A stretch of DNA of 64,000 nucleotides from Saccharomycopsis phalli (Eukaryota; Ascomycota; Saccharomycetes; Ascoideales; Saccharomycopsidaceae): positions 1,838,501-1,902,500 of the forward strand of contig CP073213.1 of assembly GCA_020342235.1 (NCBI GenBank), given 5' to 3'. Within the stretch, counting starts at the first letter, position 1. Every line of letters starts with the position of its first letter. Both the position numbers and the translations under genes were made by a program. The notes below the pieces were generated by a model. It was not told where the DNA came from. It worked only from the letters and a program-made list of their open reading frames with translations, and searched no databases. Positions 1 through 9,270 of this stretch are shown here, piece by piece.

Positions 1-1357
1 TTAAATGCTTGCAAGGAAGAAGCACCGGTGGATTCTTTTTGGTAGTTTCCTGTCTCGAGATAGGGCATATAAATATTGTATGCCTATTCTGTAGCATAAC
101 CGGCAATTCTACGTCAAGTGGAAGCTCATCTTTTGAAAGACTGAACTCATTGGCCATCTCAATCTCTCCAATAGAGGCACGTGAAGTTCTTCTAGAGGAA
201 CTAGGCAACGAATATGATCTTACTATACCCTCTGACAGTTTTCTTTCATGTTTACTTGCCGCAGATAACCGCCGGAGCTTCTTGTTTATTGTATTGAATT
301 TGATTATCGAAGGCAAAGCAACATATGAGGATAGAAGTACCATATTAAGGTTGGAGTCATGGTTCAAATGATTAATTTGAAAGAAGGCATCAATCAACTG
401 CGCTACCGTGGCTTTGTAGTTACCCAAGTTCTTTGAAATCAAACCTTGATATGGGTGCAGGGAATCAGAAGAAGAACCGACAACAGTCGAGGTTAAGAGT
501 TTGGAAGCATAGCTTAGCTTAGCTTGATCCTTTGAATCATCCTTTAGAAACTTTCCAAAATGGTTTCTTGCATATATATATGCGTTGAATTTGTTGTGAT
601 CAAAGCTATCATTCACAAGATGGCTGGTATCTTCCATAGTGTCCAGTACACCCTCAGAGGCAAAGCCCACTCCATTGAATAAGAGTAAAAACTTTAATTC
701 ATGTAAATTGAATTCAAGATCGCTGCTAATTTCTGCCAACTCCAGCGAGTGCAGAGTACACCATGCAAAAGCAGGCTCCAAATTCGGAATATCCTCTGAT
801 ACAATACTATCGATTATTCTCCGTAATTCCCGGAGCTTATTCTTGAGCTCAATAGGAACAGAGTAGTTAAACTGCTTCTCCAACAAACTTAGCAACCGGT
901 CGCTGGCTTGAAGATCTTTCTCCTTGTTAGGCACTAATGCATCGCATCTGCCATTCTCTCTAACCAAGTGATTCAAAATGACCTGATTTATCAAGTCCTT
1001 GTTTTTGCTATTTAATTTCAATCCCGTCAAGACCTTGCTGTTGAGACTTTGAAGCTCATTTGCAATATCAAACTCATAAATCTTATTGTCCACCAACTTA
1101 ATCATTCTAGTCAACAGAGTAGCAGTAACTTTCTGGCTTTTGGAAAAAACCTCCTTCCACTCACCCACTTCCTTTATAAGCGATTGCTCTGTATTTCCGG
1201 ACTCGGCCATCGACTGTGATTCCAATTGCTTTTCTTTTATCTTGAGCTGCTGTATCAACTTCTGAGTGGCTGTTAAAGTTGACCTATTGCTCCCATTCTC
1301 TTTAAATTTCTGAATCTCCTTCAGAAAGGTATGAAATATATCATTTTCTGCACTCAT
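1..1357 (-). CDS. RMD5: Rmd5/Gid2-type E3 ubiquitin ligase subunit, 3' end cut by window edge
   Basis: This is an uninterrupted reading frame of 452 codons from an ATG at 1357 down to the left edge. The last visible residues are a degenerate RING (C-P-I-S-R-Q then PPVLLPCKHL), the hallmark of Rmd5/Gid2. In this family the C-terminal RING works with Gid9 as the ubiquitin ligase of the GID/CTLH complex, which degrades gluconeogenic enzymes. The N-terminal half is helical. A CTLH/CRA-like stretch (HNKFNAYIYARNHFGKF) lies near residue 250. The remaining C-terminal residues lie outside the window. It is divergent from NOP4 across a 133-bp promoter. The identification rests on the RING signature and overall layout and is fairly secure. 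Confidence 0.85.
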   Translation of the reverse strand, partial: MSAENDIFHTFLKEIQKFKENGSNRSTLTATQKLIQQLKIKEKQLESQSMAESGNTEQSLIKEVGEWKEVFSKSQKVTATLLTRMIKLVDNKIYEFDIANELQSLNSKVLTGLKLNSKNKDLINQVILNHLVRENGRCDALVPNKEKDLQASDRLLSLLEKQFNYSVPIELKNKLRELRRIIDSIVSEDIPNLEPAFAWCTLHSLELAEISSDLEFNLHELKFLLLFNGVGFASEGVLDTMEDTSHLVNDSFDHNKFNAYIYARNHFGKFLKDDSKDQAKLSYASKLLTSTVVGSSSDSLHPYQGLISKNLGNYKATVAQLIDAFFQINHLNHDSNLNMVLLSSYVALPSIIKFNTINKKLRRLSAASKHERKLSEGIVRSYSLPSSSRRTSRASIGEIEMANEFSLSKDELPLDVELPVMLQNRHTIFICPISRQETTKKNPPVLLPCKHL

Positions 1358-1415
1358 TGCGTAGCATTTAAGGGGATGCGCCTAGTAAAGGTAGCCATCG
1401 GGCATCACAACGAGT

Positions 1416-1475
1416 GATGAGCCCTGGTGCATGCACCCGCTCGTTTGGCGCATGAAATGCTAAAAAAAAAATTTT
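1416..1475. promoter_or_regulatory. PAC and RRPE motifs upstream of NOP4
   Basis: GATGAG (PAC core) at 1416-1421 and AAAAATTTT (RRPE core) at 1467-1475 sit 75 and 24 bp before the NOP4 start. This pair marks yeast ribosome-biogenesis genes (Dot6/Tod6 and Stb3 sites). It fits the nucleolar role of NOP4. Confidence 0.6.
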
Positions 1476-1490
1476 GGCTGATATCCTGCA

Positions 1491-3473
1491 ATGGCTGAAG
1501 TGGAACAACAACCCGAAAAGAGCGTGAAGGACGCAAGTGGGTTAGATAAGAAGACTTTGTTTGTGAGACAAATTCCCTTGGATGCTACATCCGAAGAATT
1601 GTCGGACTTCTTTTCCCAGTTTGCTCCAATTCGACATGCCGTCGTGGTGACAAATGATCAGGGATCTAGAGGGTTTGGATTTGTAAATTTTGCTCTAGAT
1701 GAGGATGCAAGTGCAGCTTTAGAGACTAGCCGGAAGACAGCCTTCAAGGGGAAGCTTTTACGAGTCGACATTGCCAAAAGAAGAGATAGAAATGACAAGA
1801 GCAAGGGTCCTTCTGGTTCTGAGTCAGAATTTGAAGAAAAGAAAAACTCAAGGTTAATAATACGAAATTTGCCATGGTCTGTTCGTGGTCCAGAGGTCTT
1901 GAAGAAGTATTTTCAAAGATTTGGAACAGTGGTGGATTGCTCCATACCTAGAAAACCAGGAGGAAAGATGAGCGGGTTTGGATTTGTTCAGATGAAAAAA
2001 GCCTCTGCCGCAAAAGCAGCCGTCGAGAAGTCTAAAAATTTCAAAATAGAGGGCAGAGAAGTTACAGTTGATTTTGCAGTTCAGAAAAGCCAATGGGTAG
2101 CGAGAGAGGAGCATACAAAGAAGACAGAAAAGGATGATGAAGATGAGGATGATGAAGATGAGGACGAAGATGAGGATGAAGATAAAGACGATGACGATGA
2201 CGATGACGATAGCAGTGATGCGGAAAATGATAAAGATGGTGCCGAGGAAAAGGAATCAAGCGATCAAACTAAGATAGCTAGAAAGCGGCCTAACAAGGAA
2301 CAGCCATTTACCATATTTTTACGAAATATTCCTTATGACGCCACTAAAGAAACACTTAAAGAGCATTTTGAAAGATTTGGACCTGTCAAATACGCATTAC
2401 CTGTGATTGATAAGGAGTCGGGCCTTGCCAAGGGTACTGGGTTTGTGGCCTTTACCAATGAGAAACTGTACAAACAATGCTTGGAGAATGCACCAGATGT
2501 TTCCAGCAAGTCGGGGTCTGTTTTATTACCGGATGATGTTCCTACAGATTATGTGTATGAGGGCAGAATTTTGTCTATTACGCCAGCAGTAAACCGCGAG
2601 AAAGCAGGTGAATTGAAGGACAAAAATTCCGAAGAGAGAGCAAAGATCTTGGGCAGAGAGCAGGGAAAGCATGATAAAAGAAATTTGTTTTTGTTGAATG
2701 AAGGTCGTGTCACCAGCAGTTCTAAACTTGCAGAGATGTTAAGTAAGACCGAGTTAGACATCAGGGAGAAGAGTTATCAGCAGAGAATTGAACAATTAAA
2801 CAAAAACCCATCGTTGCATCTTTCTTTAACTCGATTAGCTATTCGAAATTTGCCTCGAACGTTAGGTGAAAAGTCGTTTAAAGCATTGGGCAGAAAAGCT
2901 GTAGTTGAATTCGCAAAGGAAGTCAAGCAGGAGCTTCGTCAGCCATTGAGTAAAGAGGAGGCCATCCGGTCTACGAAATACAAGAAGGATAACAGTTTGG
3001 AGGATCCTAATTCTAAGAAATCAAAGAAAAAAGGTGTTGTCCGTCAAGCCAAAATCCTAGTAGAAGTGGGTGCCGGCGGTAGTACTGGTAGATCAAAAGG
3101 GTATGGTTTCCTTGAATTCAGAGACCACAAGTCTGCATTAATGGCATTGAGATACTTAAACTGTCACGAAGTTACCAGAGAAGAGATTTTAGAAGGTTTG
3201 ACAGACGAAGAGCGCAAATATGTGAAATTTGACGACAAAAACAAAAGAAGGTTGGTTGTTGAATTTGCTATTGAAAATGCAGAGGTTGTGAAACGAAGAC
3301 GAGAAAAAATCAAAACGGCGAGAGAATTGGCTGAGGTGAAAAACCAGCCTAACGAAGAAAAAGTCACTGGAGGAAAAGGAAAGGATTCCAAGAAATTTGA
3401 TAAAAAGTTTAATCACAAACGTAAACGTGCTGAATCTGAAAATAATCTGGCCAAGCGATCAAAGCCAAATTAA
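1491..3473 (+). CDS. NOP4: Nop4-type nucleolar protein with four RRMs
   Basis: This 660-aa protein is close to the length of S. cerevisiae Nop4 (685 aa), which is needed for 27S pre-rRNA processing and 60S subunit assembly. Four RNA recognition motifs are visible. RRM1 starts near residue 22 (LFVRQIPLDA; RGFGFVNF), RRM2 near 122 (LIIRNLPWSV; SGFGFVQM), RRM3 near 273 (IFLRNIPYDA; KGTGFVAF), and RRM4 lies near 450-590 (LAIRNLPRTL; KGYGFLEF) with a long insertion. A nearly pure Asp/Glu run (about residues 214-241) separates RRM2 and RRM3, and the C-terminus is Lys-rich, as is common in nucleolar proteins. The promoter carries PAC and RRPE motifs. Confidence 0.93.
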   Translation: MAEVEQQPEKSVKDASGLDKKTLFVRQIPLDATSEELSDFFSQFAPIRHAVVVTNDQGSRGFGFVNFALDEDASAALETSRKTAFKGKLLRVDIAKRRDRNDKSKGPSGSESEFEEKKNSRLIIRNLPWSVRGPEVLKKYFQRFGTVVDCSIPRKPGGKMSGFGFVQMKKASAAKAAVEKSKNFKIEGREVTVDFAVQKSQWVAREEHTKKTEKDDEDEDDEDEDEDEDEDKDDDDDDDDSSDAENDKDGAEEKESSDQTKIARKRPNKEQPFTIFLRNIPYDATKETLKEHFERFGPVKYALPVIDKESGLAKGTGFVAFTNEKLYKQCLENAPDVSSKSGSVLLPDDVPTDYVYEGRILSITPAVNREKAGELKDKNSEERAKILGREQGKHDKRNLFLLNEGRVTSSSKLAEMLSKTELDIREKSYQQRIEQLNKNPSLHLSLTRLAIRNLPRTLGEKSFKALGRKAVVEFAKEVKQELRQPLSKEEAIRSTKYKKDNSLEDPNSKKSKKKGVVRQAKILVEVGAGGSTGRSKGYGFLEFRDHKSALMALRYLNCHEVTREEILEGLTDEERKYVKFDDKNKRRLVVEFAIENAEVVKRRREKIKTARELAEVKNQPNEEKVTGGKGKDSKKFDKKFNHKRKRAESENNLAKRSKPN

Positions 3474-3797
3474 GGTTTAGGCGAAAAAATGTATGAGGTT
3501 GCATTTGAGCAGGTATTACTAATACATGTATGTTCTTTTTTAGGATTGTAGTGCATTTTTAAAGGGTTGAGGGTCGAACCTCAATCTGGACTTTTTTGTT
3601 GGTATAAATAAAACTGGTGATTCATAAAGTTGCATTAAAGAACACGCAGGTTGTCTATTGAGCCAATCGAATGGAATTTCATGGTGATATAAATTTCTTA
3701 AACTTCCAATTCAAACATAATATATTTCAAAAACAGTTAGGGGGCGGATGGAATAGTTATTGCGGTAGTGAGGTATTAACAATATAGCTGATTGAGA
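3474..3797. other. Intergenic stretch with a short perfect hairpin
   Basis: This 324-bp stretch holds the 3' flank of NOP4 and the promoter of the zinc-cluster gene. TTGAGG-GTCGAA-CCTCAA at 3567-3584 is a perfect 6-bp hairpin. It resembles a tRNA T-arm but has the wrong loop, and no other tRNA arms were found. Nothing else was recognised. Confidence 0.5.
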
Positions 3798-5843
3798 ATG
3801 AATGGCGAAATTGATGAAATCACCAAGTTGAATAGGAAGAAGAAATTTCAGCTGAGGCGGAAGCACTCAAATTCTAAATATGGATGTCTCCAATGCAAGA
3901 AACGAAGGATAAAATGCGGTCAAGAGCTTCCTCAGTGCAAACACTGCTCCTCCTATCGTGCGAAGAATTTACGATGCTCTTATATGGATTTAAGCGAAGA
4001 AGATCGCAAAATCATCGAAGATGAGAATAAGAAATCAGATGAATTGGAAAACTGCAAAAAAGAGTCGATAGAGTTTACCAAGCTACCCAAGGCGTCGAAG
4101 GTAGACACTACTTTTACACTATACCAATTAAAAGTCAGTAGTAATGACGAAAAGTTATTGCAGAGGACGTTCCAATTTATTAGTACTAATTTGAAAATGC
4201 CAATAACCGATGTGTCCTATATAAAACATATTGTTTTCGTGTGGAATATTTGGGGAAATACTGCAATATCAGATGCCAGTAAACAAAGAAAGGCTAATTT
4301 TTACTCTCTAATAGCTTGGGCTTCTAATTACTTATCAGCGTGTGTATATAATAGCGTTAAGTATAATCTTAACAGTCATTTGAGTTCCAAGCGAGGCGAG
4401 TGTGCAATGAAACCCTTGCAGAATATTGCACTAACAAATAGCGGATATTCATTGTCAAGCTTGACTAAAGCTCTTGAAAAGTGTGACTATAGACTCTTAT
4501 TAGACCTAATGTCTTCCAACACCTTTTTTGCCTCCGCATATTTTAAAGAAGATGGCTACAAATCAAGGATGTATCATATAAATGGTCTTGTGGCAATTAT
4601 TTATGAGTTGTATTTACAAGGCAATGACTCTACAATATATTTGTCAGGCTATAATGACTACTCTAACCAAGACTTGAGTTTTCTTGGTGCAAAAAAGATC
4701 GAGAACCCATCTCGTCACATCAATACCAGCGAAAGCACATACGCACCAGGATATTCTTATTTTAACAATTTCACGCCCAAAGAATCCATATTAATCAAAT
4801 TTTTTGAATGGCAAATTTACTTGGCACTTGCTGCTTCGTACTTCCCATCATATTCACATTTGTGTTTGTTTGAGTTCTATGATAATATCTCCGAGTTCAA
4901 AACAGTTTTGGAAAAAGTGGGTGACAATAATCTATTATTATATGTTAATAATTTGCTCCTGTTTTATCGCTTTTTGTTTCAGGATATAATTCCTCTAATG
5001 AGTAATAGAACTGGTAGCCAATTTTTTGACTTTAAGCTAGAGATATACTACAAGGTTTTGGTGAATTATTTATTAATTACACCTCCAGAAACTTTTTTGG
5101 CTATTATCAAAGGAAGTCATTATTCGGTAATAGAAAATTTGTTGTATCGATACTTTATTAATACAGGGAAGGTTCTCGATCAAATCTTTCCCCAGGTTCG
5201 CTACTTGTTTGTTTTTGGATTTTTGTCTGCCTTCACGCAATACAGTGATGAAATTCATGTCTTTGACGACTTTTTGAGTGGCGATCTCGATAACGTTAGA
5301 ATTGTACCAAGGGGTGCCAATGCAATTGATTTGAAGCTTTCCGAACTAAGATATCATGCCATCTATAACATGAGGGTGTTTGGCTATCTTCGGTCAAGAA
5401 ACTTGCTCTTACACCAAGGATTGCGTATTAACAACCCATTCCACGATAAAATAAAGCAGAATCGCTTGGCTTCAAGGGCTTTGAATGTGCTGGAAACCCA
5501 AATCAAGTCATTCAACTCTACTTTTATACGAGCCACGAACTTGCCGCATGGTACCCATAACAAAGAGTTGGATGTTAGTTTTACCGGGTTTTCCATTGAG
5601 GAGATAGTCAGCGGGAATATCATTCACAACCCCACGCCTATTAATGATACGTATATGACTACTCCAAGGGAACTAATGAAGAGGCCGGATGTGAAAGTGG
5701 ACAGAAAGGGAAACTTAATTGGCTACGACTATATCATGAGTACGATCGAAACGCCAATTGTTATCAAGCACTTGGTTGGAAAAAGTTTACGGGATTTGTA
5801 TGACGATAGAACTAACTTATTCAACTATTTCGAGAACCAATAA
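3798..5843 (+). CDS. Zn(II)2Cys6 fungal transcription factor
   Basis: This 681-aa protein has an N-terminal zinc cluster at Cys30, 33, 40, 47, 50 and 60 (C-x2-C-x6-C-x6-C-x2-C-x9-C). Basic residues precede it (RRKHSNSKYG) and lie inside it (KKRRIK), the typical fungal DNA-binding domain. The rest is a long helical region such as zinc-cluster regulators use for effector or dimer functions, with no recognisable catalytic motif. A first ATG at 3798 gives a short N-terminal arm before the cluster, so this start is preferred. No particular ortholog or target pathway could be assigned. It is convergent with SGF11, with 127 bp between the stops. Confidence 0.88.
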   Translation: MNGEIDEITKLNRKKKFQLRRKHSNSKYGCLQCKKRRIKCGQELPQCKHCSSYRAKNLRCSYMDLSEEDRKIIEDENKKSDELENCKKESIEFTKLPKASKVDTTFTLYQLKVSSNDEKLLQRTFQFISTNLKMPITDVSYIKHIVFVWNIWGNTAISDASKQRKANFYSLIAWASNYLSACVYNSVKYNLNSHLSSKRGECAMKPLQNIALTNSGYSLSSLTKALEKCDYRLLLDLMSSNTFFASAYFKEDGYKSRMYHINGLVAIIYELYLQGNDSTIYLSGYNDYSNQDLSFLGAKKIENPSRHINTSESTYAPGYSYFNNFTPKESILIKFFEWQIYLALAASYFPSYSHLCLFEFYDNISEFKTVLEKVGDNNLLLYVNNLLLFYRFLFQDIIPLMSNRTGSQFFDFKLEIYYKVLVNYLLITPPETFLAIIKGSHYSVIENLLYRYFINTGKVLDQIFPQVRYLFVFGFLSAFTQYSDEIHVFDDFLSGDLDNVRIVPRGANAIDLKLSELRYHAIYNMRVFGYLRSRNLLLHQGLRINNPFHDKIKQNRLASRALNVLETQIKSFNSTFIRATNLPHGTHNKELDVSFTGFSIEEIVSGNIIHNPTPINDTYMTTPRELMKRPDVKVDRKGNLIGYDYIMSTIETPIVIKHLVGKSLRDLYDDRTNLFNYFENQ

Positions 5844-5970
5844 TACACAATGTATAACTAATAATTCTAATTTATGCTGTTTAATAGTACGCCTTGTAGC
5901 ACCTAGAACTGTAACCCTTTCCAGTTTGCTGTCACCACCAGTTCCTTACATTGCTGTGCTGCAAAACCGC

Positions 5971-6374
5971 CTACTCCTTCCTAGAATTCCGTCCTCCCAA
6001 GCATCTATTGATGTGATTAGCGAACCTGCTTCCGGCGATATTTCTGTTACAGTTATTGCAATGAAAATAGGTACTGCTATCGTTGACCTTGTCGTTGCCG
6101 AAGACGTCTTTCCCGTTCGCTGCACCATTGAATATGATTCTCTCTACAATTTGCTTCTCTTTTGTCACTTTATTTTTCAGCACGGTGATCTGGCTCGTGT
6201 TTACTGCCTTTCCATATTGTGACCTATAGTACTTCTCTTGAAGTAGCTTTTCCGCCACTATCTCGTGTGTGATGGTGTTGAGCATTTCCAAAAAAATTTC
6301 AGAGTTCTGAAGTTAGAAATATCCCTGGTGTTGGATTGGCCACTTACTATCGAAGATAACGTTGGTTGGTCCAT
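5971..6374 (-). CDS. SGF11: SAGA deubiquitinase-module subunit Sgf11 (spliced)
   Basis: Exon 1 is 6374-6348 (9 codons) and exon 2 is 6306-5971, giving 120 aa. The 41-nt intron (6347-6307) has donor GTAAGT, branch TTCTAAC and acceptor CAG, and joins in phase 0. Sgf11 bridges Ubp8 to SAGA and activates H2B deubiquitination. The diagnostic C-terminal zinc finger is present (Cys92, Cys95, His107, Cys111 in FHCNNCNRNIAGSRFANH). The N-terminal helix that docks on Ubp8/Sus1 is partly encoded across the junction, as IVAEKLLQEKY follows. Without splicing the protein would start at an ATG at 6285 and lose part of that helix. Start codons of this gene and SEN54 are 69 bp apart. S. cerevisiae Sgf11 is 99 aa. 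Confidence 0.85.
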
Positions 6375-6442
6375 ATTGTCTGCAACACATGGACTGCTTT
6401 AGAATATTTTTTCAGCCATGCAATTTAGTGGATATTTGCGCC

Positions 6443-7435
6443 ATGGACGATGAACTAGAGTTTAAAGAGGATCGTGATGAGGAAGACGAGTTTAATGATG
6501 GACTTCAAGACTGGAGTATATTAGGTGGGGATATCAAGGCCAGTGCCATTCCCAAACGTGGAGATAAGGGGTTTGAGCCTACCAGTAATTACGACGATTT
6601 AATGTTGGAGAAGAAGAGGTCAGTTATGTACGCCACAATCAAAAATTCTAAAAGAGGTACATTTCACAAGAGCAAATTGGATGCATTCTGGATAGACGAC
6701 GTTAAAAGAGCTGTTGTTCACAAGCCAAAAGGTGCGGTGTTCAACAATATAGGTACCAAGGCATCCAAGAACCAGGCATTTTTAACCTACGAGGAAATCC
6801 TTTATCTAGTTGAACGAGGAAATATAGAATGCTGGACACCTGATGGAGTGCCCATGTCTCTTCAAATGTGCTATGCCACGTTCTTGAAGTCATCCATGGA
6901 TTATGACAACTTCTATGCATACAGCTACTTGAAGCGATATGGCTACATTGTAAAGAGATCAACGCCTCATGATTGGGTACTGAAACCAAACCATAAACTC
7001 AATGTGCTAGACTTCATTCGAGGAAAAGCGTTTGCTCTTGGTGATCTTTATCCAAGGCTCTCATGGCAATCATACTATAATAGTATCCAATTGGTACTCT
7101 TCCGGCCGTTGAAGGAGCTTTCAATTCCAAGCAAGTATAAAATATACTATGACATTTGGAAGCCCAACCACAAGGGGAAGTTTGACGAGCCTGATTTTCA
7201 GCTAATTGTCGTGGATACAAACAAGTTCAGCTTGCCCTCACTACAGGATATTCAATCCCTCTACCACTCGGCTATTAACAAGGACAAAATAATCATTGCT
7301 ATTATTGACAACGGGATGATGAATTTTATTAAACTATGTTCTAGCAACATTGGTAAAAATAACATCTTCTTACACACCAAACCTCGAAGGGTCAGGAGCC
7401 CACGCCCGCATGTAGTCAATGCCCAAAGAAAATAA
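6443..7435 (+). CDS. SEN54: tRNA-splicing endonuclease subunit Sen54
   Basis: This 330-aa protein resembles Sen54, the non-catalytic partner of the Sen2 nuclease in the heterotetrameric tRNA splicing endonuclease. Family features include the N-terminal segment ending in KGTFHKSKLDAFW, the FLTYEEILYLVERG block, and the Y-A-Y-S-Y-L-K-R-Y-G-Y stretch followed by WVLKP. An upstream in-frame ATG at 6362 would run into SGF11 exon 1. The ATG at 6443, opening with an acidic MDDELEF, is preferred. The protein is shorter than S. cerevisiae Sen54 (467 aa). The window also carries SEN34 about 4 kb away. Confidence 0.87.
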   Translation: MDDELEFKEDRDEEDEFNDGLQDWSILGGDIKASAIPKRGDKGFEPTSNYDDLMLEKKRSVMYATIKNSKRGTFHKSKLDAFWIDDVKRAVVHKPKGAVFNNIGTKASKNQAFLTYEEILYLVERGNIECWTPDGVPMSLQMCYATFLKSSMDYDNFYAYSYLKRYGYIVKRSTPHDWVLKPNHKLNVLDFIRGKAFALGDLYPRLSWQSYYNSIQLVLFRPLKELSIPSKYKIYYDIWKPNHKGKFDEPDFQLIVVDTNKFSLPSLQDIQSLYHSAINKDKIIIAIIDNGMMNFIKLCSSNIGKNNIFLHTKPRRVRSPRPHVVNAQRK

Positions 7436-7457
7436 CACTTGACATAAACTTCACATC

Positions 7458-7736
7458 ATGACAAAGGCTACTAATGCTGCTTTGGCTGCGTTTACGTTAT
7501 CCTCCGTGTACGCGGCGTTACTTTTTGGAGTAATTCCAACACCTACAATAATTTCTACTCAAATAGTACCGGTTTTGCCTTGGTGGTTGCTTGTGACTTT
7601 TGGCGCATATGCTTTGGGAACATTGGGAATTAACATTCTTACATTTAAAGACAAGGAAGAAAAATACCAGGAATTATTAGTCCAGATCGATGAGGCTAAG
7701 ACCTTCTTGAAGAAAAATAATGTCGATGTCGAATAA
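7458..7736 (+). CDS. DPM3: Dolichol-phosphate mannosyltransferase subunit 3
   Basis: This 92-aa protein is exactly the size of human DPM3. It has two hydrophobic helices (about residues 8-30 and 38-60) joined by a Pro-rich loop (IPTPT...VLPWW). A C-terminal cytosolic coiled segment follows (FKDKEEKYQELLVQIDEAK), the part that in this family holds the catalytic Dpm1 subunit at the ER membrane. The three-subunit DPM enzyme makes Dol-P-Man for N-glycans, O-mannosylation and GPI anchors. S. cerevisiae uses a single membrane-anchored Dpm1 and has no DPM3. The presence here therefore implies the three-subunit type. It starts 22 bp after the SEN54 stop, in the same direction. Confidence 0.9.
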   Translation: MTKATNAALAAFTLSSVYAALLFGVIPTPTIISTQIVPVLPWWLLVTFGAYALGTLGINILTFKDKEEKYQELLVQIDEAKTFLKKNNVDVE

Positions 7737-7857
7737 ACATATAGCTATAATAAACGTACCACAAGACGTGTACACCTACGCACAGTATAGCAGTTGATGA
7801 GTGTCATTCTCTAACATGTATATACATATATTATGCTGACACAATTTGTCTAGATTG

Positions 7858-8541
7858 TTAATGCTCCTTGTGTTCTAATTGCTTTTCAAAATCAGCAAAG
7901 ACGGCCATCAGGACGCTTTCCCATCGATTATTCGAATTTTCGTAGAACTGCTCGTCCGCAATAATCTGATTAATTTCTTCTTGCGACTTGTTACGGATTG
8001 CCTCTGGAAGATTCTCCAGCTTCAACATACTCACTGGTGGGTTATACTTCAACGGCCATACACCACCGTGCTTGCGTAAAGACTCCGCCGCAAGCTTTCT
8101 TTGCGCTCTATACTCTTTCATATCGTCATTATACAACTCCCATACGCAATTTATACAGCCGCTCATGCAGCAATTATCAGGTTCCTTAGGTCTCATTGGC
8201 ACTTTGACTCCCCCAATTGTATATGAAGATGCCTGTATATATCTACTACTTGATTTCCCAGCCTTTTCCCCGGTCAAGCGGCCACCAAAGACATTTTTCA
8301 AGCGCTTTATCGTATCTTCGGCACTATCTGTATTACCTTCAAACACAAGCTGCTGGGGATCATGTTGTGTCTTTACTTTAGCTGCCTGTGCTCTTTGTAG
8401 TTTTCCGCCTTGGGATACTGGACGCTATTAATATCGATCATGGGTCTGATAAATTCACTTACCTAATCTATAGAAATCGTACTTTTTTAAATACCGAAAA
8501 GCACCAGCCCCATGAGAAAATGCTCTTGTGGAGTTTACCAT
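7858..8541 (-). CDS. DPC25: Oxidoreductase-like-domain mitochondrial protein, DPC25/YPL107W type (spliced)
   Basis: Exon 1 is 8541-8463 and exon 2 is 8417-7858, giving 212 aa. The 45-nt intron (8462-8418) has donor GTAAGT and acceptor CAG. The branch site is weak (TATTAAT). The core motif KEPDNCCMSGCINCVWELY (Cys109, 110, 114, 117) defines the oxidoreductase-like family, found in mitochondria (human OXLD1, yeast YPL107W). Its biochemical role is not established. Exon 1 encodes a basic, serine-containing N-terminus without early acidic residues (MVNSTRAFSHGAGAFRYLKK), as expected for a mitochondrial presequence. This supports the splice model. Without it no ATG starts the conserved frame upstream of the motif. 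Confidence 0.8.
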
Positions 8542-9270
8542 CACAAGGGTTTTAAATAACTGAATCTTACATAAGCCAGAAAAGCACCCGGGTAATATGA
8601 GTGACGCTCACGTGAGCATGTTGCTTGCTGAGCCGTGGTGTGGGCCAATACCAGGTTTATATGCAAAATTCTAGAAATGAAAATATCATGGTAGACTTGG
8701 TAGATAAGGGACGAAGATCATTCCATGATACAAGGAATAAATCGGTGATTACCGAGAAACGGGGCAATTAGAGGCTTACAATCTGCACCAAAAAAACTTT
8801 TTTCTGCTATTGTGACCGAGGATTAAGGTTGACGAATGGGGTTTTGCAGAAGTGGTTTTGACATTTTGCTAGTACCCCGCCTTAATAACCTTTATTTAGG
8901 AAACAAAGAAAGAAAAAAAAATTCATTGGATATATTCTTGTATTATCTTATATGGGCTTAGGGACAATCTAGAAGGTATATATTACAGCATCTTATAATA
9001 TCTACATGTAACAGTCTCATGATATTCACAGGGCTGCCGTACATCGAGGACGTTCAGGCACCTATTTTTACAGGAGAAAGAATTGTTCTCTACTAGGCTT
9101 ATCATAAAACCACATCTCTCTACATGATCATGTAGACTGCATACATGACGCTACATGTCTTATCAGCAACTTTTTTTTTTTTTGTTCAGCATTTCAAGTC
9201 AAGTGAGTATTTAGTGACTGTGAATCCAAGTTGGTACAGGTTAAGATATAGAAATCTCAAAAGTTTTACC
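8542..9270. promoter_or_regulatory. Permease promoter region with CACGTG palindrome, Reb1-like and GATA sites
   Basis: This 729-bp gap holds no gene. GCTCACGTGAGC (8607-8618) is a 12-bp palindrome with a Cbf1-type core. CGGGTAA (8590-8596) is a Reb1-like site. Both lie close to the DPC25-like start and probably serve it. GATAAG at 8703-8708 and CTTATC at 9098-9103 and 9159-9164 are GATA-factor sites. They fit nitrogen control of the purine-cytosine permease downstream. Confidence 0.45.

Noticed and set aside
2062-2259. Antisense His/Arg-rich frame in NOP4, and similar frames opposite SPT8 and the 788-aa gene
   Set aside because: These arise from reading the acidic GAT/GAG repeats backwards.
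3567-3584. tRNA T-arm-like hairpin
   Set aside because: The loop is not a T-loop and no acceptor, D or anticodon stems can be drawn around it.
6362-6442. 27-residue N-terminal extension of SEN54
   Set aside because: It would overlap SGF11 exon 1, and its Cys/Phe-rich residues do not resemble Sen54.
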